Shown here in pieces: positions 33,765 through 41,348 of a stretch of DNA of 64,000 nucleotides (within the stretch, counting starts at the first letter, position 1; the number at the start of each line of letters is the position of its first letter). The notes below the pieces were generated by a model. It saw nothing but the letters and a program-made list of their open reading frames with translations. It did not search any database and was not told the origin of the DNA. The position numbers were made by a program, and so were the translations under genes. The stretch spans positions 496,001-560,000 of the forward strand of contig JADJBU010000026.1 in NCBI GenBank assembly GCA_016703605.1. The letters are read 5' to 3'. The stretch comes from Candidatus Villigracilis adiacens (GTDB lineage: Bacteria > Chloroflexota > Anaerolineae > Anaerolineales > Villigracilaceae).

Positions 33765-34514
33765 ATGAAACGCGATTTATATTTTAGCAAACCTCTCATC
33801 AACGCGGCCGGATCACTGGGATTCACCCCCGACCCCCGCGCCGGGATTCCGCTGGATTCTTTCGGCGCATTCGTGACCAACCCGATCTCCCTCCGCCCGC
33901 GCCTGCCGACGTCCCATCCGGCTTTGGTCGAATTCCCAGGCGGATTCCTCATGCATACCGGCCTGCCCAACCCCGGGTTTCATGCCGCACTGAAAAAATA
34001 TTCCGCCAAATGGAACCGCGCCGAAATCCCGATCATCCCCCACCTGATGGCAGACCGACCCGAAGAGACTCAAAAAATGACGCGCGACCTGGAAACGGTC
34101 GAAAATGTGATGGCGGTTCAACTCGGCTTCGCGCCGCTTTTATCCGACGACATCATCCTGATGAATTTGGAAATGTGCCTGGGAGAAATCCCGCTCATCT
34201 TTGCGCTTCCGCATGAACAGGTATTGACGTTGGGACGCCAGCTTATGGATGGCGGAGCAAGCGCAATCAGCATCGCCGCGCCGCGGGGAGCGCTGAACGA
34301 CAAGGCAGGGAATTTCGTGACAGGCAGGATATACGGGCAATCGTTATTCCCGCGCTCGTTAGACATCGTCCGCTCGGCGGCGATGATCGGGCTGAATGTG
34401 ATCGGGTCTGGCGGGGTCTGGTCGCAGGCAGACGCGGAGTCGATGCTCAAGGCGGGGGCAACAGCCGTCGAAATGGATGCCCGGCTCTGGGTCCCGGATG
34501 AAGCGGTTGCCTGA
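33765..34514 (+). CDS. Dihydroorotate dehydrogenase-like TIM-barrel flavoprotein
   Basis: A 249-residue protein. The start (LINAAGSLGFTPDPRAGIPL then FGAFVTNPISLRPRLP) follows the pattern of class 1 PyrD: a first strand with substrate loop, then VTKSITLEPR. The GLPNPGFHAAL segment and a C-terminal FMN-phosphate loop (VIGSGGVWSQADAESMLKAG) support an FMN-binding barrel. It is about 50 residues shorter than true PyrD and lacks its NPxxPxxG/catalytic Ser-Cys loop, so it is likely a paralogue of unknown reaction rather than pyrimidine synthesis. Confidence 0.65.
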   Translation: MKRDLYFSKPLINAAGSLGFTPDPRAGIPLDSFGAFVTNPISLRPRLPTSHPALVEFPGGFLMHTGLPNPGFHAALKKYSAKWNRAEIPIIPHLMADRPEETQKMTRDLETVENVMAVQLGFAPLLSDDIILMNLEMCLGEIPLIFALPHEQVLTLGRQLMDGGASAISIAAPRGALNDKAGNFVTGRIYGQSLFPRSLDIVRSAAMIGLNVIGSGGVWSQADAESMLKAGATAVEMDARLWVPDEAVA

Positions 34515-34517
34515 GAG

Positions 34518-34606
34518 AGTGCGTCGCGCCAGCCAGAAACAGATGAGTCTCACGAGAAGATTCGCCTTGTTTACTGGACATTCTGACCCGTTTGGCGCGA
34601 TGCACT
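34518..34606 (+). mobile_element. MITE-like element (AGTGCGTCGC family), intact copy
   Basis: An 89-bp element with ends AGTGCGTCGCGCCA (34518-34531) and TGGCGCGATGCACT (34593-34606), inverted repeats with 13 of 14 matches. It starts 4 bp after the DHOD-like stop. A lone end TGGTGCGACGCAC is at about 34660-34672. Confidence 0.7.
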
Positions 34607-34686
34607 GCATAACGTCAGTTAAGAAGACAAGTCCAGGGGTAAGTGAGTCCAATTAATTTTGGTGCGACGCACCCACCCGCACATCC

Positions 34687-34722
34687 AAAAAAAAGAGCCC
34701 CGTCTCACGACGAGGCTCTTTC
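34687..34722 (-). terminator. Terminator of the cold-shock gene
   Basis: On the minus strand AAAGAGCCTCGTC pairs with GACGGGGCTCTTT and is followed by a run of T (plus-strand A tract 34687-34694). Confidence 0.88.
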
Positions 34723-34733
34723 ATTAGGTTGGG

Positions 34734-34943
34734 TTAGAGAACCACAACATCCGCGGCTTGCAAACCTTTGGGACCGTTCTCGATGGTGAATTCCACCTTC
34801 TGGCCTTCTTGAAGGTTTTTGAAGCCTTCGCCGCGAATCGCGGAAAAGTGGACGAAGACGTCGGGTCCGCCGTCTCGCGCAATGAAACCGTAGCCCTTGG
34901 TCCCATTGAACCACTTCACCGTGCCGATGATACGTTCAGCCAT
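34734..34943 (-). CDS. Cold-shock domain protein (CspA family)
   Basis: A 69-residue single cold-shock domain with both RNA-binding motifs: GTVKWFNGTKGYGFI (RNP1, KGYGFI) and DVFVHFSAI (RNP2). It is a single-stranded RNA/DNA chaperone. The start is ATG 34943 with AGGAGGCAAAT upstream; in-frame codons beyond it belong to the 5' UTR. The leader of about 130 nt carries a terminator-like hairpin, typical of cold-shock mRNAs whose folding depends on temperature. Confidence 0.95.
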   Translation of the reverse strand: MAERIIGTVKWFNGTKGYGFIARDGGPDVFVHFSAIRGEGFKNLQEGQKVEFTIENGPKGLQAADVVVL

Positions 34944-35001
34944 ATTTGCCTCCTGAGCAAAAGAAAAAATGTGGGTGACGCAGTTGTGTTCATCGGGTGG
35001 T

Positions 35002-35035
35002 AAAAAAATACGGCTCAGGTCTTGCTTTGAGCCGT
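35002..35035 (-). terminator. Terminator-like hairpin in the cold-shock leader
   Basis: On the minus strand ACGGCTCA (35035-35028) pairs with TGAGCCGT (35017-35010), then A and seven T follow (35009-35002). It lies between the promoter at 35082-35110 and the start codon, so it could attenuate transcription. Confidence 0.65.
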
Positions 35036-35081
35036 CGTCTTCTTCCTTCCACAACGAAAACCTCTTGCATCCTTCAGGCTT

Positions 35082-35110
35082 AATTTATCATTAAACTGCA
35101 ATCTTGGCAA
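35082..35110 (-). promoter_or_regulatory. Promoter of the cold-shock gene
   Basis: TTGCCA (35110-35105), a 17-bp spacer and TAAATT (35087-35082) on the minus strand. The -35 abuts the stop codon of the upstream gene. Confidence 0.6.
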
Positions 35111-35599
35111 TTATTTGTCAGGCTCGAGGAGCATGACCGGGATATGCCGGTGGGAGGCGCGTTCCTTGTATTTTTTGTAGCCGTCGTAATAGGAAAGCGC
35201 CATCTGCCAGTAGGTTTCGCGCTCATCGCCAAAGACTTCGCGGGCGGTAAAACGCCGGGCGCGCCCGCCTTTGACGACCTCGCAATTTGGGTTTGCGACC
35301 AGGTTGTAATACCAGCCGGGGTTGCGCTTTTGCCCAAAGTTCGAGCCGATCAACGCGATCCGTTCGCCGTCGAACAAGCCTACAAGCGGAATGGCGCGGG
35401 GCTGTCCGCTTTTTGCGCCGATGGTGGTGAGTTGGATGATGGGCAAGCCGACGATCTCGGCAGCGCTGTGCCTGCCGCCGCTGATTTTGAACAGCGCGCG
35501 GTCGGCATGATGGAGGATGCGCGCCAAAATTGCCGTAACAGGACGGAGCATCAGGAAACGGTGAATTAATTTTTGCAGGGCGTTCGGTTTTTTATCCAT
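35111..35599 (-). CDS. Nitroreductase/deazaflavin-dependent oxidoreductase family protein (DDN-like)
   Basis: A 162-residue split-barrel protein of the DDN/F420H2-dependent reductase family. Its core is LPIIQLTTIGAKSGQPRAIP, GERIALIGSNFGQKRNPGWYYNLVANPN (in two parts), and a C-terminal Tyr-rich helix (YDGYKKYKERASHRHIPVMLL). Family members bind coenzyme F420 or FMN and reduce varied substrates; which cofactor applies here is unknown. The start is ATG 35599. The gene stands alone; the cold-shock promoter overlaps its 3' end. Confidence 0.85.
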   Translation of the reverse strand: MDKKPNALQKLIHRFLMLRPVTAILARILHHADRALFKISGGRHSAAEIVGLPIIQLTTIGAKSGQPRAIPLVGLFDGERIALIGSNFGQKRNPGWYYNLVANPNCEVVKGGRARRFTAREVFGDERETYWQMALSYYDGYKKYKERASHRHIPVMLLEPDK

Positions 35600-35698
35600 A
35601 ATTTTTTTTCAACCGGGGCGGGCATAGTTTGATCGAACGTGTACACGCAAAGGGTGTCAGTTTGGGCTGCAAAAACCTGCCCTGAGCCTGTCGAAGGG

Positions 35699-35761
35699 TC
35701 TCCCGATTTTGCTCGAAAGTCGGGAGATGTCGCCATGGCGCCACAGCGCCGCTTTCGACTC
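35699..35761 (+). repeat. Dispersed palindromic repeat, copy C
   Basis: TCTCCCGATTTTGCTCGAAA, then GTCGGGAGATGTCGCC, ATGGCGCCACAGCGCC and GCTTTCGACTCC. It is the fullest copy, with an outer CCCGA/TCGGG stem. An upstream CTGAGCCTGTCGAAGGG word (35682-35698) is also part of the MITE at 6725. Flanking GGTGTCAG/CTGACACC words (35653-35660, 35766-35773) enclose it. Confidence 0.65.
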
Positions 35762-35850
35762 CGTGCCTGACACCTTTTGCCCGCACACCGATCGAACGGT
35801 TATAGCCTGAACAACTGATGTTGTGATAAGCTTGCCATGAGGAGCAGTTC

Positions 35851-37362
35851 ATGCCTGATAGAATCGGACGGCGCGACTTTCTAAAACTAGCAGCCTTTGC
35901 ATCGATTGGGATGTTAATAAAACAACCTTCGATAAAGCTAAGGGACGGTTTGGGCAAACCAAACATCCTTGTTATATTATTTGACGCGCTTTCAGCCTAC
36001 CACCTGGATACCTATGGGTACAACCGCCTTACGACGCCAAATCTTTCAAGGCTATTAGGACGGGCAATTGTATACCATAATCACTACGCCGCAGGCAATT
36101 ATACAGTCACGGGAGCAGGTTCGCTTTTGACGGGAGTTTTACCGTGGAAACACCGCGCCCTTCGCTTTCAGGATGAAGTCGCAGACTTTTACGGGAAAAA
36201 TAATTTTTTTTCGGCTTTTAACTCGTATTACAAAATAACCTATAGCCACAATCCGCACGTTGTTCGGTTCCTAAGCCAGTTCGACGCATCCATCACCAAT
36301 AATATTCCTTATAACCGCTTCCTTATCAGCGGTGGAAACTTTGCCCAAACAACGTTCGAGAATGATGACGATACTGCGAACATCGCATGGTCCCGCACTT
36401 TCATCAAAAACGATGATGAGGTCGCGTATTCTCTTTTTCTTTCGGAACTTTACCGAAAGTATAACTCCGTCAAAATCGCGGGGTACGAAGCGAATTTTCC
36501 GCGCGGGCTGCCAAAGGTATGGGATGACGACAACTTTTTACTTGAACACGTTTTTGATTACCTGGGCAGGGAACTGCCCAAAGTTCCCCAGCCTTTTTTG
36601 GGGTATTTTCATTTTCTACCGCCGCATAAACCGTATAAAACATCTCACGAGTTTATTAATGCTTTTGAAGGCGACGGTCTGCCATATATCGCAAAAACTC
36701 AAGATCCTTTTGCTCCGGTTCACTCTGATAAATTCATGCTCAAGCAGCGAATGGAATACGATGAATTCATTCTTTATCTCGACCGCGAGTTCGGAAAGTT
36801 CTTCGACCTCCTCGATTCCTCGGGCGCATTAGACAATACCATAGTGGTTTTTACCTCGGATCACGGCGAGTTATTCGAGCGCGGAATTCAAGGGCATATC
36901 ACGCCATCACTCTACCAGCCAGTCGTCCGGATACCTTTGATGATTTTCGAACCGGGGCGAACGGAACGGGCGGACATTTACGAAAGAACCAGCGCAGTGG
37001 ATATGCTTCCAACGCTCCTCCATTTGGCAGGGGAACCTCCCGCCAAATGGTCTGATGGGGCGCTCCTGCCTCCGTATGGTTCCCCCGAAAAGCGCAACAT
37101 CTACACCGTTCAAGCTGCCAGGAATGATCCAGCCAGGCCTCTGGAACACTTCACTATTATGATGGTCAAGGAAAATTATAAATTAGCGTACTACTCCGGG
37201 TACCCCGATGAGTTGTCGGACGGAGAAATGGTTCAATTATTCGATATAGAAAAGGATCCGGAGGAATTAATTGACCTGTCGAAATCCAAACAGGGCATTG
37301 CCAGTGAACTGTTAAGTGAATTGCGATTGAAGATCAAAGAAGTAAATGATCCTTTTATCTAA
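35851..37362 (+). CDS. Sulfatase/alkaline-phosphatase superfamily protein with Tat-type signal
   Basis: A 503-residue protein. The N-terminus MPDRIGRRDFLKLAAFASIG has a twin-Arg motif and a hydrophobic stretch, so Tat export is inferred. The superfamily core is clear: NILVILFDALSAYHLDTYGY (first metal ligands), VVFTSDHGELFERG (Asp-His pair), and GHITPSLYQPVVRIPLMI with a late His. At the nucleophile position the sulfatase C/S-x-P-S-R is missing; VTGAGSLLTG suggests Thr, as in phosphoglycerol-transferase-like members. Codon use is visibly more AT-rich than its neighbours, hinting at recent transfer. Ribosome site TGAGGAGCAG. Confidence 0.82.
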   Translation: MPDRIGRRDFLKLAAFASIGMLIKQPSIKLRDGLGKPNILVILFDALSAYHLDTYGYNRLTTPNLSRLLGRAIVYHNHYAAGNYTVTGAGSLLTGVLPWKHRALRFQDEVADFYGKNNFFSAFNSYYKITYSHNPHVVRFLSQFDASITNNIPYNRFLISGGNFAQTTFENDDDTANIAWSRTFIKNDDEVAYSLFLSELYRKYNSVKIAGYEANFPRGLPKVWDDDNFLLEHVFDYLGRELPKVPQPFLGYFHFLPPHKPYKTSHEFINAFEGDGLPYIAKTQDPFAPVHSDKFMLKQRMEYDEFILYLDREFGKFFDLLDSSGALDNTIVVFTSDHGELFERGIQGHITPSLYQPVVRIPLMIFEPGRTERADIYERTSAVDMLPTLLHLAGEPPAKWSDGALLPPYGSPEKRNIYTVQAARNDPARPLEHFTIMMVKENYKLAYYSGYPDELSDGEMVQLFDIEKDPEELIDLSKSKQGIASELLSELRLKIKEVNDPFI

Positions 37363-37461
37363 TCCCGACGTTCGACCCCGCTCAAACTCATTTACATATC
37401 AGCGCGGGGAATTCCGCGAAAACCCCTTGAAAATCCCTGTCAACTCGTAACGGCTCAGCCT

Positions 37462-37568
37462 GTCATTTCGACGAGCCCTTCGACACGCCCAGGGTAATTT
37501 CAGCGAAGGGAAATCTGGCGCAATGCTGAGATAGATTTCTTGTGGCGCCTCGCGCCACTCGAAATGAC
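37462..37568 (-). mobile_element. MITE-like element, copy 2 (107 bp)
   Basis: It begins GTCATTTCGA and ends TCGAAATGAC, the same terminal inverted repeats as 6725-6830, and is homologous to it throughout in reverse orientation (GAGTGGCGCGAGGCGCCAC is shared). It lies between convergent genes. Confidence 0.7.
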
Positions 37569-37630
37569 AGGGCAGAGATGCAAATGCCTGAGCAGTTACT
37601 CGAGGGCTTAAGAAACGCTCCCAGGGCAAG

Positions 37631-38938
37631 TTAGCGCGTTCCTTCCCCAAAGTAAACACCGACTCTTTCACCCGCCAAAAAAAGAAGCAGCCAGAACGAA
37701 ACCGATAACTGCATCCCGACAGACAGCATATGCCGTTCCGGCGCCATGGCATCGCCATGCCAGGTAATGTAGGCATGCGGAAAGATCGTGAGGCTCAAAA
37801 TAATGAAAAGCGCCCAAAGGGGATTTTTCACCCACGGACGCAGGATGCTTGCAGCAATGGCGCCCACCATCAAAGCCGCCAGAATCCAATCGGCAAAATA
37901 AACGGGGTACAGCAATCGTTCGATCCGCGACGGGAGAAGGTCGGAATAATTGCGGGAAAAATATTCCCCAACGCCGTCAAAGAACATAAGCCCGTCGAAT
38001 TCGCGATAGACTTCGGCAAATGTCTCGGCAGGATGGGAAACAAGCCACTTCATATAACACGCCTTTCCATCCTCCGCCAGCCATTGGCGAAACCCCTCCA
38101 GGGCTGGATCATTGAAAAATCGGCGGTCGTTTCCGCCCGCAAAATACCATGCCATTTCCATCAATTCGGGGGTCACCGGCATACCACAGTCTTCAAAATA
38201 CTCAACCCGGTCGAGATAGGGAAGAATTCTCCTGCCCATTACGTTTACAAAGGGGAAGACCCACCTTTCGCCCATGTTCGCAGTAAGGTAACTTGCCGCA
38301 AATATGGCAAGGAAAATGAAGGAAACCGCCATTCCGCGCGGCTTGCACCAACGGAACATAACTGCAATTAGTATAAGCCCAGCCGCCATTGCCAGAAGGT
38401 ATGCATTTGTATCGCGCGTAAAAGCAAAGAGGACCGCGACCCCCGCCAACGCGATTAACTTAATGGTCCGCCAGCCCTGCAAAAGCCAGGCGGCGCACGC
38501 AATCAACAGGGCAAACAATGACAGGGAGAGGGACTCGGTCATCATGACGAAGTCCCATCCAGCCAGATGGCGCGCCAGACCAAGCGCGAGAATGATCGCA
38601 AAGGAAAAAAAGCGGACGACCATCGATTGAAAACTGCGAGAGACCGCGAACGCCAGCATTCCCCAGGAAAAAATTGTGAGCGCAAGTTGTATGCCCGCCG
38701 CAAGCGAAAAATCGTGACCGGCAATAAGCAAAAGCAGGGGAAAACCGACAGGCCGGTCGGCGTTCAATAAACCGGCGCCAAGAATCGATTCGTCTGCCAG
38801 GCGGATATAGATATCGGTATCTGCAAGGTCCCGCGGCGACTGGAGCGCAGGCAGGGTGGTGCCGATCCTCACCAGCGCATAGACGAGGAAAACCCCCAGT
38901 TGAATTATCAATCCATGCCGGCGTACGAATTCTTTCAT
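37631..38938 (-). CDS. Polytopic membrane protein, GT-C glycosyltransferase-like
   Basis: A 435-residue protein with about 9-10 hydrophobic helices and a long loop between residues 255 and 330. The first periplasmic loop contains DLADTDIYIRLADESI, an acidic pattern like the DxD/ExD loop of GT-C transferases. No conserved name is recognised with certainty. It is followed by dtd after 3 bp on the same strand, but a functional link is unlikely. The cell-surface polymer or glycan role is an inference. Confidence 0.6.
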   Translation of the reverse strand: MKEFVRRHGLIIQLGVFLVYALVRIGTTLPALQSPRDLADTDIYIRLADESILGAGLLNADRPVGFPLLLLIAGHDFSLAAGIQLALTIFSWGMLAFAVSRSFQSMVVRFFSFAIILALGLARHLAGWDFVMMTESLSLSLFALLIACAAWLLQGWRTIKLIALAGVAVLFAFTRDTNAYLLAMAAGLILIAVMFRWCKPRGMAVSFIFLAIFAASYLTANMGERWVFPFVNVMGRRILPYLDRVEYFEDCGMPVTPELMEMAWYFAGGNDRRFFNDPALEGFRQWLAEDGKACYMKWLVSHPAETFAEVYREFDGLMFFDGVGEYFSRNYSDLLPSRIERLLYPVYFADWILAALMVGAIAASILRPWVKNPLWALFIILSLTIFPHAYITWHGDAMAPERHMLSVGMQLSVSFWLLLFLAGERVGVYFGEGTR

Positions 38939-38941
38939 GGC

Positions 38942-39379
38942 TTATTTCTCCAGCCAGATCGTGACGGGACCATCGTTGTGTATCTCGACTTCCATGTGGC
39001 TGCCGAATTTCCCCGTCTGGGTTGAGACCTCGTGCGACCGTAGAAGCTCGACAAAGCGATTCACCAGCGGCTCGGCGACATCGGGCAGGGCGGCATCTAT
39101 AAACGAAGGACGGCGTCCCTTGCGGCTGTCGGCGTAGAGCGTAAACTGCGAGACGACAATGGCTTCCCCTTTCACATCCAACACAGAAAGATTGGTCTTC
39201 CCATGTTCATCTTCAAAGATACGCAGGTTGGCGGTCTTTTCGGCAAGGAATTGGACCTGCTCCTCCCCATCGCCATGACCGATGCCCAAAAGAATAAGCA
39301 AACCTTTCCCGATTCGAGAAATCGTCTGCCCTTCGACGCTGACACTGGCTTGGGAGACTCGCTGAATGAGGAGGCGCAT
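38942..39379 (-). CDS. dtd: D-aminoacyl-tRNA deacylase
   Basis: DTD removes D-amino acids mischarged on tRNA. The 145-residue protein has MRLLIQRVSQASVSVEGQ at the start, the catalytic SQFTLYAD motif near 77-84, and the Gly-cisPro motif NDGPVTIWLE near the end, both diagnostic. The start is set at ATG 39379 because the family begins with this strand; in-frame codons to 39412 are excluded. It begins 70 bp after trpS, with an imperfect inverted repeat (39395-39445) between them. Confidence 0.95.
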   Translation of the reverse strand: MRLLIQRVSQASVSVEGQTISRIGKGLLILLGIGHGDGEEQVQFLAEKTANLRIFEDEHGKTNLSVLDVKGEAIVVSQFTLYADSRKGRRPSFIDAALPDVAEPLVNRFVELLRSHEVSTQTGKFGSHMEVEIHNDGPVTIWLEK

Positions 39380-39394
39380 GGGGGTAAGTATGAA

Positions 39395-39445
39395 GTAGAC
39401 ACGTATACACATAGACGGGTATGTGCGACCTGTGTACCTGTCTAC
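39395..39445. repeat. Inverted repeat between trpS and dtd
   Basis: GTAGACACGTATACAC (39395-39410) faces GTGTACCTGTCTAC (39432-39445), imperfect arms with a 21-nt loop. It may end or stabilise the trpS transcript. Confidence 0.5.
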
Positions 39446-39449
39446 GTTC

Positions 39450-40436
39450 TTACGGTAACTTCATTGCCTCTCTTACCTCTACCATCACTTCCTGCGCGAT
39501 GGCGCGGGCACGCTTTCCGCCGTCATTGAGGACATCCTGCACCTCGGCGGGCTTGGACTCGAATTCGGCGCGCTTGGCGCGGAAAGGTTCGAGATGTTTG
39601 TTGAGGTTGGCAGCGAGGCGCATTTTACAATCCACACAGCCGATACCCGCGCGGCGGCACTCGATGTTGATCATATCCACCTCCTCCTGCGGGGAGAATA
39701 TCTTGTGCATGGTGAACACGTTGCAGACATCGGGATTGCCGGGGTCGGTCTTGCGCTGACGCGCCGGGTCGGTAACCATCTCGCGGACGCGCTTGGTCGT
39801 CTCCTCGGGGGTAAGCGCCAGCTCGATGTGATTGTTGAGGCTCTTACTCATCTTTTCCCGGCCGTCGATGCCGAGAACCTTCTTCACTTCTGTATGTTTG
39901 ACTTGCGGCTCGATGAGCGCCTTGGTATTGTAACGATAGTTGAACGAGCGGACCGTCTCACGCGCAAATTCGATGTGCGGCGCCTGGTCAATGCCGACGG
40001 GGACCACATCCGTTTTATAGAGAACAATGTCGGCGGTCATCAACACCGGGTAACCGAGCAAACCATAATTGACATTCTCGGGCTGCTGGCGGATTTTCTC
40101 CTTGAAGGTCGGCAGGTCGGTCAGTTTGCCAAGCGGCGTAACCATCGAGAGATAGGTATGAAGTTCCATCACCTCAGGCACATGCGACTGCACAAACAAA
40201 ATCGAATCCTCCGGGCGGATTCCCGCCGCAAGCCAATCCAGCGCCATCTCGAAGGTATTCTGCCGAAGTTCCTGCGTCGTCTCCACCGTCGTCAGCGCGT
40301 GGACGTCCACAATGCAGTACACGCAGTCGTAGTCCGTTTGCAGATCCACATAATTTTGGATCGCACCCAGATAATTCCCCAAATGCTGTCGTCCTGTGGG
40401 GCGCGCGCCTGAAAATACTCGTCCTTTTTTCGCCAT
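39450..40436 (-). CDS. trpS: Tryptophanyl-tRNA synthetase
   Basis: A class Ic synthetase that charges tRNA-Trp, whose gene is at 23257. The 328-residue protein has the HIGH-equivalent in GARPTGRQHLGNYLGAI (about 10-26) and KMSKS in GREKMSKSLNNHIEL (about 196-200). Active-site DADIVLYKTDVVPVG-type residues appear as MTADIVLYKTDVVPVGIDQ. The start is ATG 40436 (MAKKGRVFSG); four more upstream codons are in frame but lack support. Confidence 0.97.
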   Translation of the reverse strand: MAKKGRVFSGARPTGRQHLGNYLGAIQNYVDLQTDYDCVYCIVDVHALTTVETTQELRQNTFEMALDWLAAGIRPEDSILFVQSHVPEVMELHTYLSMVTPLGKLTDLPTFKEKIRQQPENVNYGLLGYPVLMTADIVLYKTDVVPVGIDQAPHIEFARETVRSFNYRYNTKALIEPQVKHTEVKKVLGIDGREKMSKSLNNHIELALTPEETTKRVREMVTDPARQRKTDPGNPDVCNVFTMHKIFSPQEEVDMINIECRRAGIGCVDCKMRLAANLNKHLEPFRAKRAEFESKPAEVQDVLNDGGKRARAIAQEVMVEVREAMKLP

Positions 40437-40534
40437 TCCATTCCTCATTGTATGTTTTATGGTAGGAACAACCCGTCCAGGCGTTAAGATGCGCTTATCC
40501 TGGATGGGAGGGCTGTCCGTTCCTGGCGGGGCGA

Positions 40535-40582
40535 CCCTCCCTTGCGCAACATGGTGAAGGATACAGGCGGGTCGCCCCTACG
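40535..40582. repeat. GGGGCGACCC inverted repeat
   Basis: GGGGCGACCCTCCCTTGCGC (40535-40554) faces GCGGGTCGCCCCTACG. A related copy is at 51427-51483 (AGGGCGACCC... GGGTCGCCCCTAC). It is an intergenic dispersed repeat. Confidence 0.6.
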
Positions 40583-40588
40583 TGTTAT

Positions 40589-40828
40589 TCAGTCAACCAT
40601 CTTCGAGATCAGACCGAGGATCTCTCCCGCTTCGGCGTGGCGTTTGGTCTGGAGCTTGGAGTAGATCAGCCTGCCGTTCACGTTGACCTCGAACCTGCCT
40701 TCATCCGAAGGGACAAGGGTCACCTCTTCGATGACATGCTCATAATTCTTCAATAACTCATCCGCCAGGCTCACGGCCCGGCTCGTGTAATGTCAGACCG
40801 CGCAATAAACGATCTCGATTCTCAGCAT
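40589..40828 (-). CDS. Putative selenoprotein, SelT/SelW/SelH (Rdx) family, with in-frame UGA
   Basis: Read through one TGA, the frame gives 79 residues: MLRIEIVYCAV-U-HYTSRAVS, then LADELLKNYEHVIEEVTLVP and a tail with RFEVNVNGRLIYSK, RHAEAGEI. The family motif is YCxxCxYxxRAxxLAxELL. Here Cys9 is intact and codon 12 (40795-40793) is TGA, making CxxU as in SelW. A 7-bp stem GCCGGGC/GCCTGGC with loop CGTGA begins 10 nt after the TGA, a plausible bacterial SECIS. GGAG lies 8 nt before ATG 40828, and an extended -10 promoter is upstream. Automatic calls would start at GTG 40774 and lose the active site. The alternative is a Cys-to-stop mutation. Confidence 0.75.
40764..40795 (-). promoter_or_regulatory. 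Candidate bacterial SECIS element with UGA codon
   Basis: TGA at 40795-40793, a 10-nt spacer, then stem arms 40782-40776 and 40770-40764 (seven pairs including one G-U) closed by loop CGTGA. The loop lies about 18-22 nt after the TGA, the range used by SelB-dependent elements. Confidence 0.55.
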
Positions 40829-40919
40829 GGGAGTTTCTCCATCAGACCCGCCCGGTCGTTGTCACTTTTTCAGCGGTCGCGCATCCAAGTGATGTGTCAG
40901 GTCGTCAAAATGTAAGAAA

Positions 40920-40928
40920 ATTATAACA
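40920..40928 (-). promoter_or_regulatory. Extended -10 promoter of the SelW-like gene
   Basis: TGTTATAAT on the minus strand (40928-40920) is a TGn-TATAAT extended -10, about 90 bp before the start codon. No good -35 is visible. Confidence 0.4.
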
Positions 40929-40944
40929 TGCCAATTTCGCAGGC

Positions 40945-40973
40945 TTGCCACGCCCCCGCAAGCGGACTATAAT
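40945..40973 (+). promoter_or_regulatory. Promoter of the FmdB-like gene
   Basis: TTGCCA (40945-40950), a 17-bp spacer and TATAAT (40968-40973), 45 bp before the start codon. Confidence 0.7.
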
Positions 40974-41017
40974 GCCGCAGTCGTAATCAAGGAAAGAGAA
41001 AGTCAAGGAGAGAACGT

Positions 41018-41278
41018 ATGCCCGTCTACACCTATCGCTGTGAAAATTGCGGAATCCAATTCGAGAAACAGCAATCCTTCACGGATAACCCGCTCAAAAC
41101 CTGCCCCGAATGCCGCAAGAAATCGCTCAAAAAGGTCATCACCCCCACCAAGGTCATCTTCAAGGGTTCGGGCTTCTACGCCACCGACCACAAATCGCCC
41201 TCGGGTGAAACCTCGTCCACCAAGAAGGCGGAACCCAAAACCGAAACCAAATCAACCTCCGAAAAATCGGACGGCTAA
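41018..41278 (+). CDS. FmdB family zinc-ribbon protein
   Basis: An 86-residue protein. The first 45 residues are the FmdB/CxxC_CxxC_SSSS zinc ribbon: MPVYTYRCENCGIQFEKQQS then TCPECRKKSLKKVI, with four Cys. VIFKGSGFYATDHK follows, then a Ser/Thr/Lys-rich disordered tail. The family is proposed to regulate transcription, but its role is not established. It has its own promoter, a strong ribosome site (CAAGGAGAGAA) and a terminator, so it is a single-gene unit. Confidence 0.92.
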   Translation: MPVYTYRCENCGIQFEKQQSFTDNPLKTCPECRKKSLKKVITPTKVIFKGSGFYATDHKSPSGETSSTKKAEPKTETKSTSEKSDG

Positions 41279-41286
41279 ACATTCAT

Positions 41287-41325
41287 AAAAAGAGTCCGTG
41301 GATTCCCACCCGCGGACTCTTTTTT
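41287..41325 (+). terminator. Terminator after the FmdB-like gene
   Basis: AAAAGAGTCCG (41287-41297) pairs with CGGACTCTTTT (41313-41323) and is followed by TT. The A tract on the left makes it usable from the opposite strand as well. Confidence 0.88.
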
Positions 41326-41348
41326 GATTCCCAAACCTGACCCAACCC

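Noticed and set aside
33765..34514. A genuine pyrimidine-pathway pyrD
   Set aside because: It is short and lacks the class 1 catalytic loop and orotate-binding motifs; only the fold and FMN loop are supported.
30388..34606. A composite transposon bounded by the two inverted AGTGCGTCGC elements
   Set aside because: The elements are short non-autonomous units and the genes between them are ordinary metabolic genes with no transposase; inverted placement alone does not show joint mobility.
40589..40774. A 61-residue gene starting at GTG 40774
   Set aside because: It begins in the middle of the conserved RAxxLAxELL helix and would lack the redox site; reading through the in-frame TGA restores the full family sequence.
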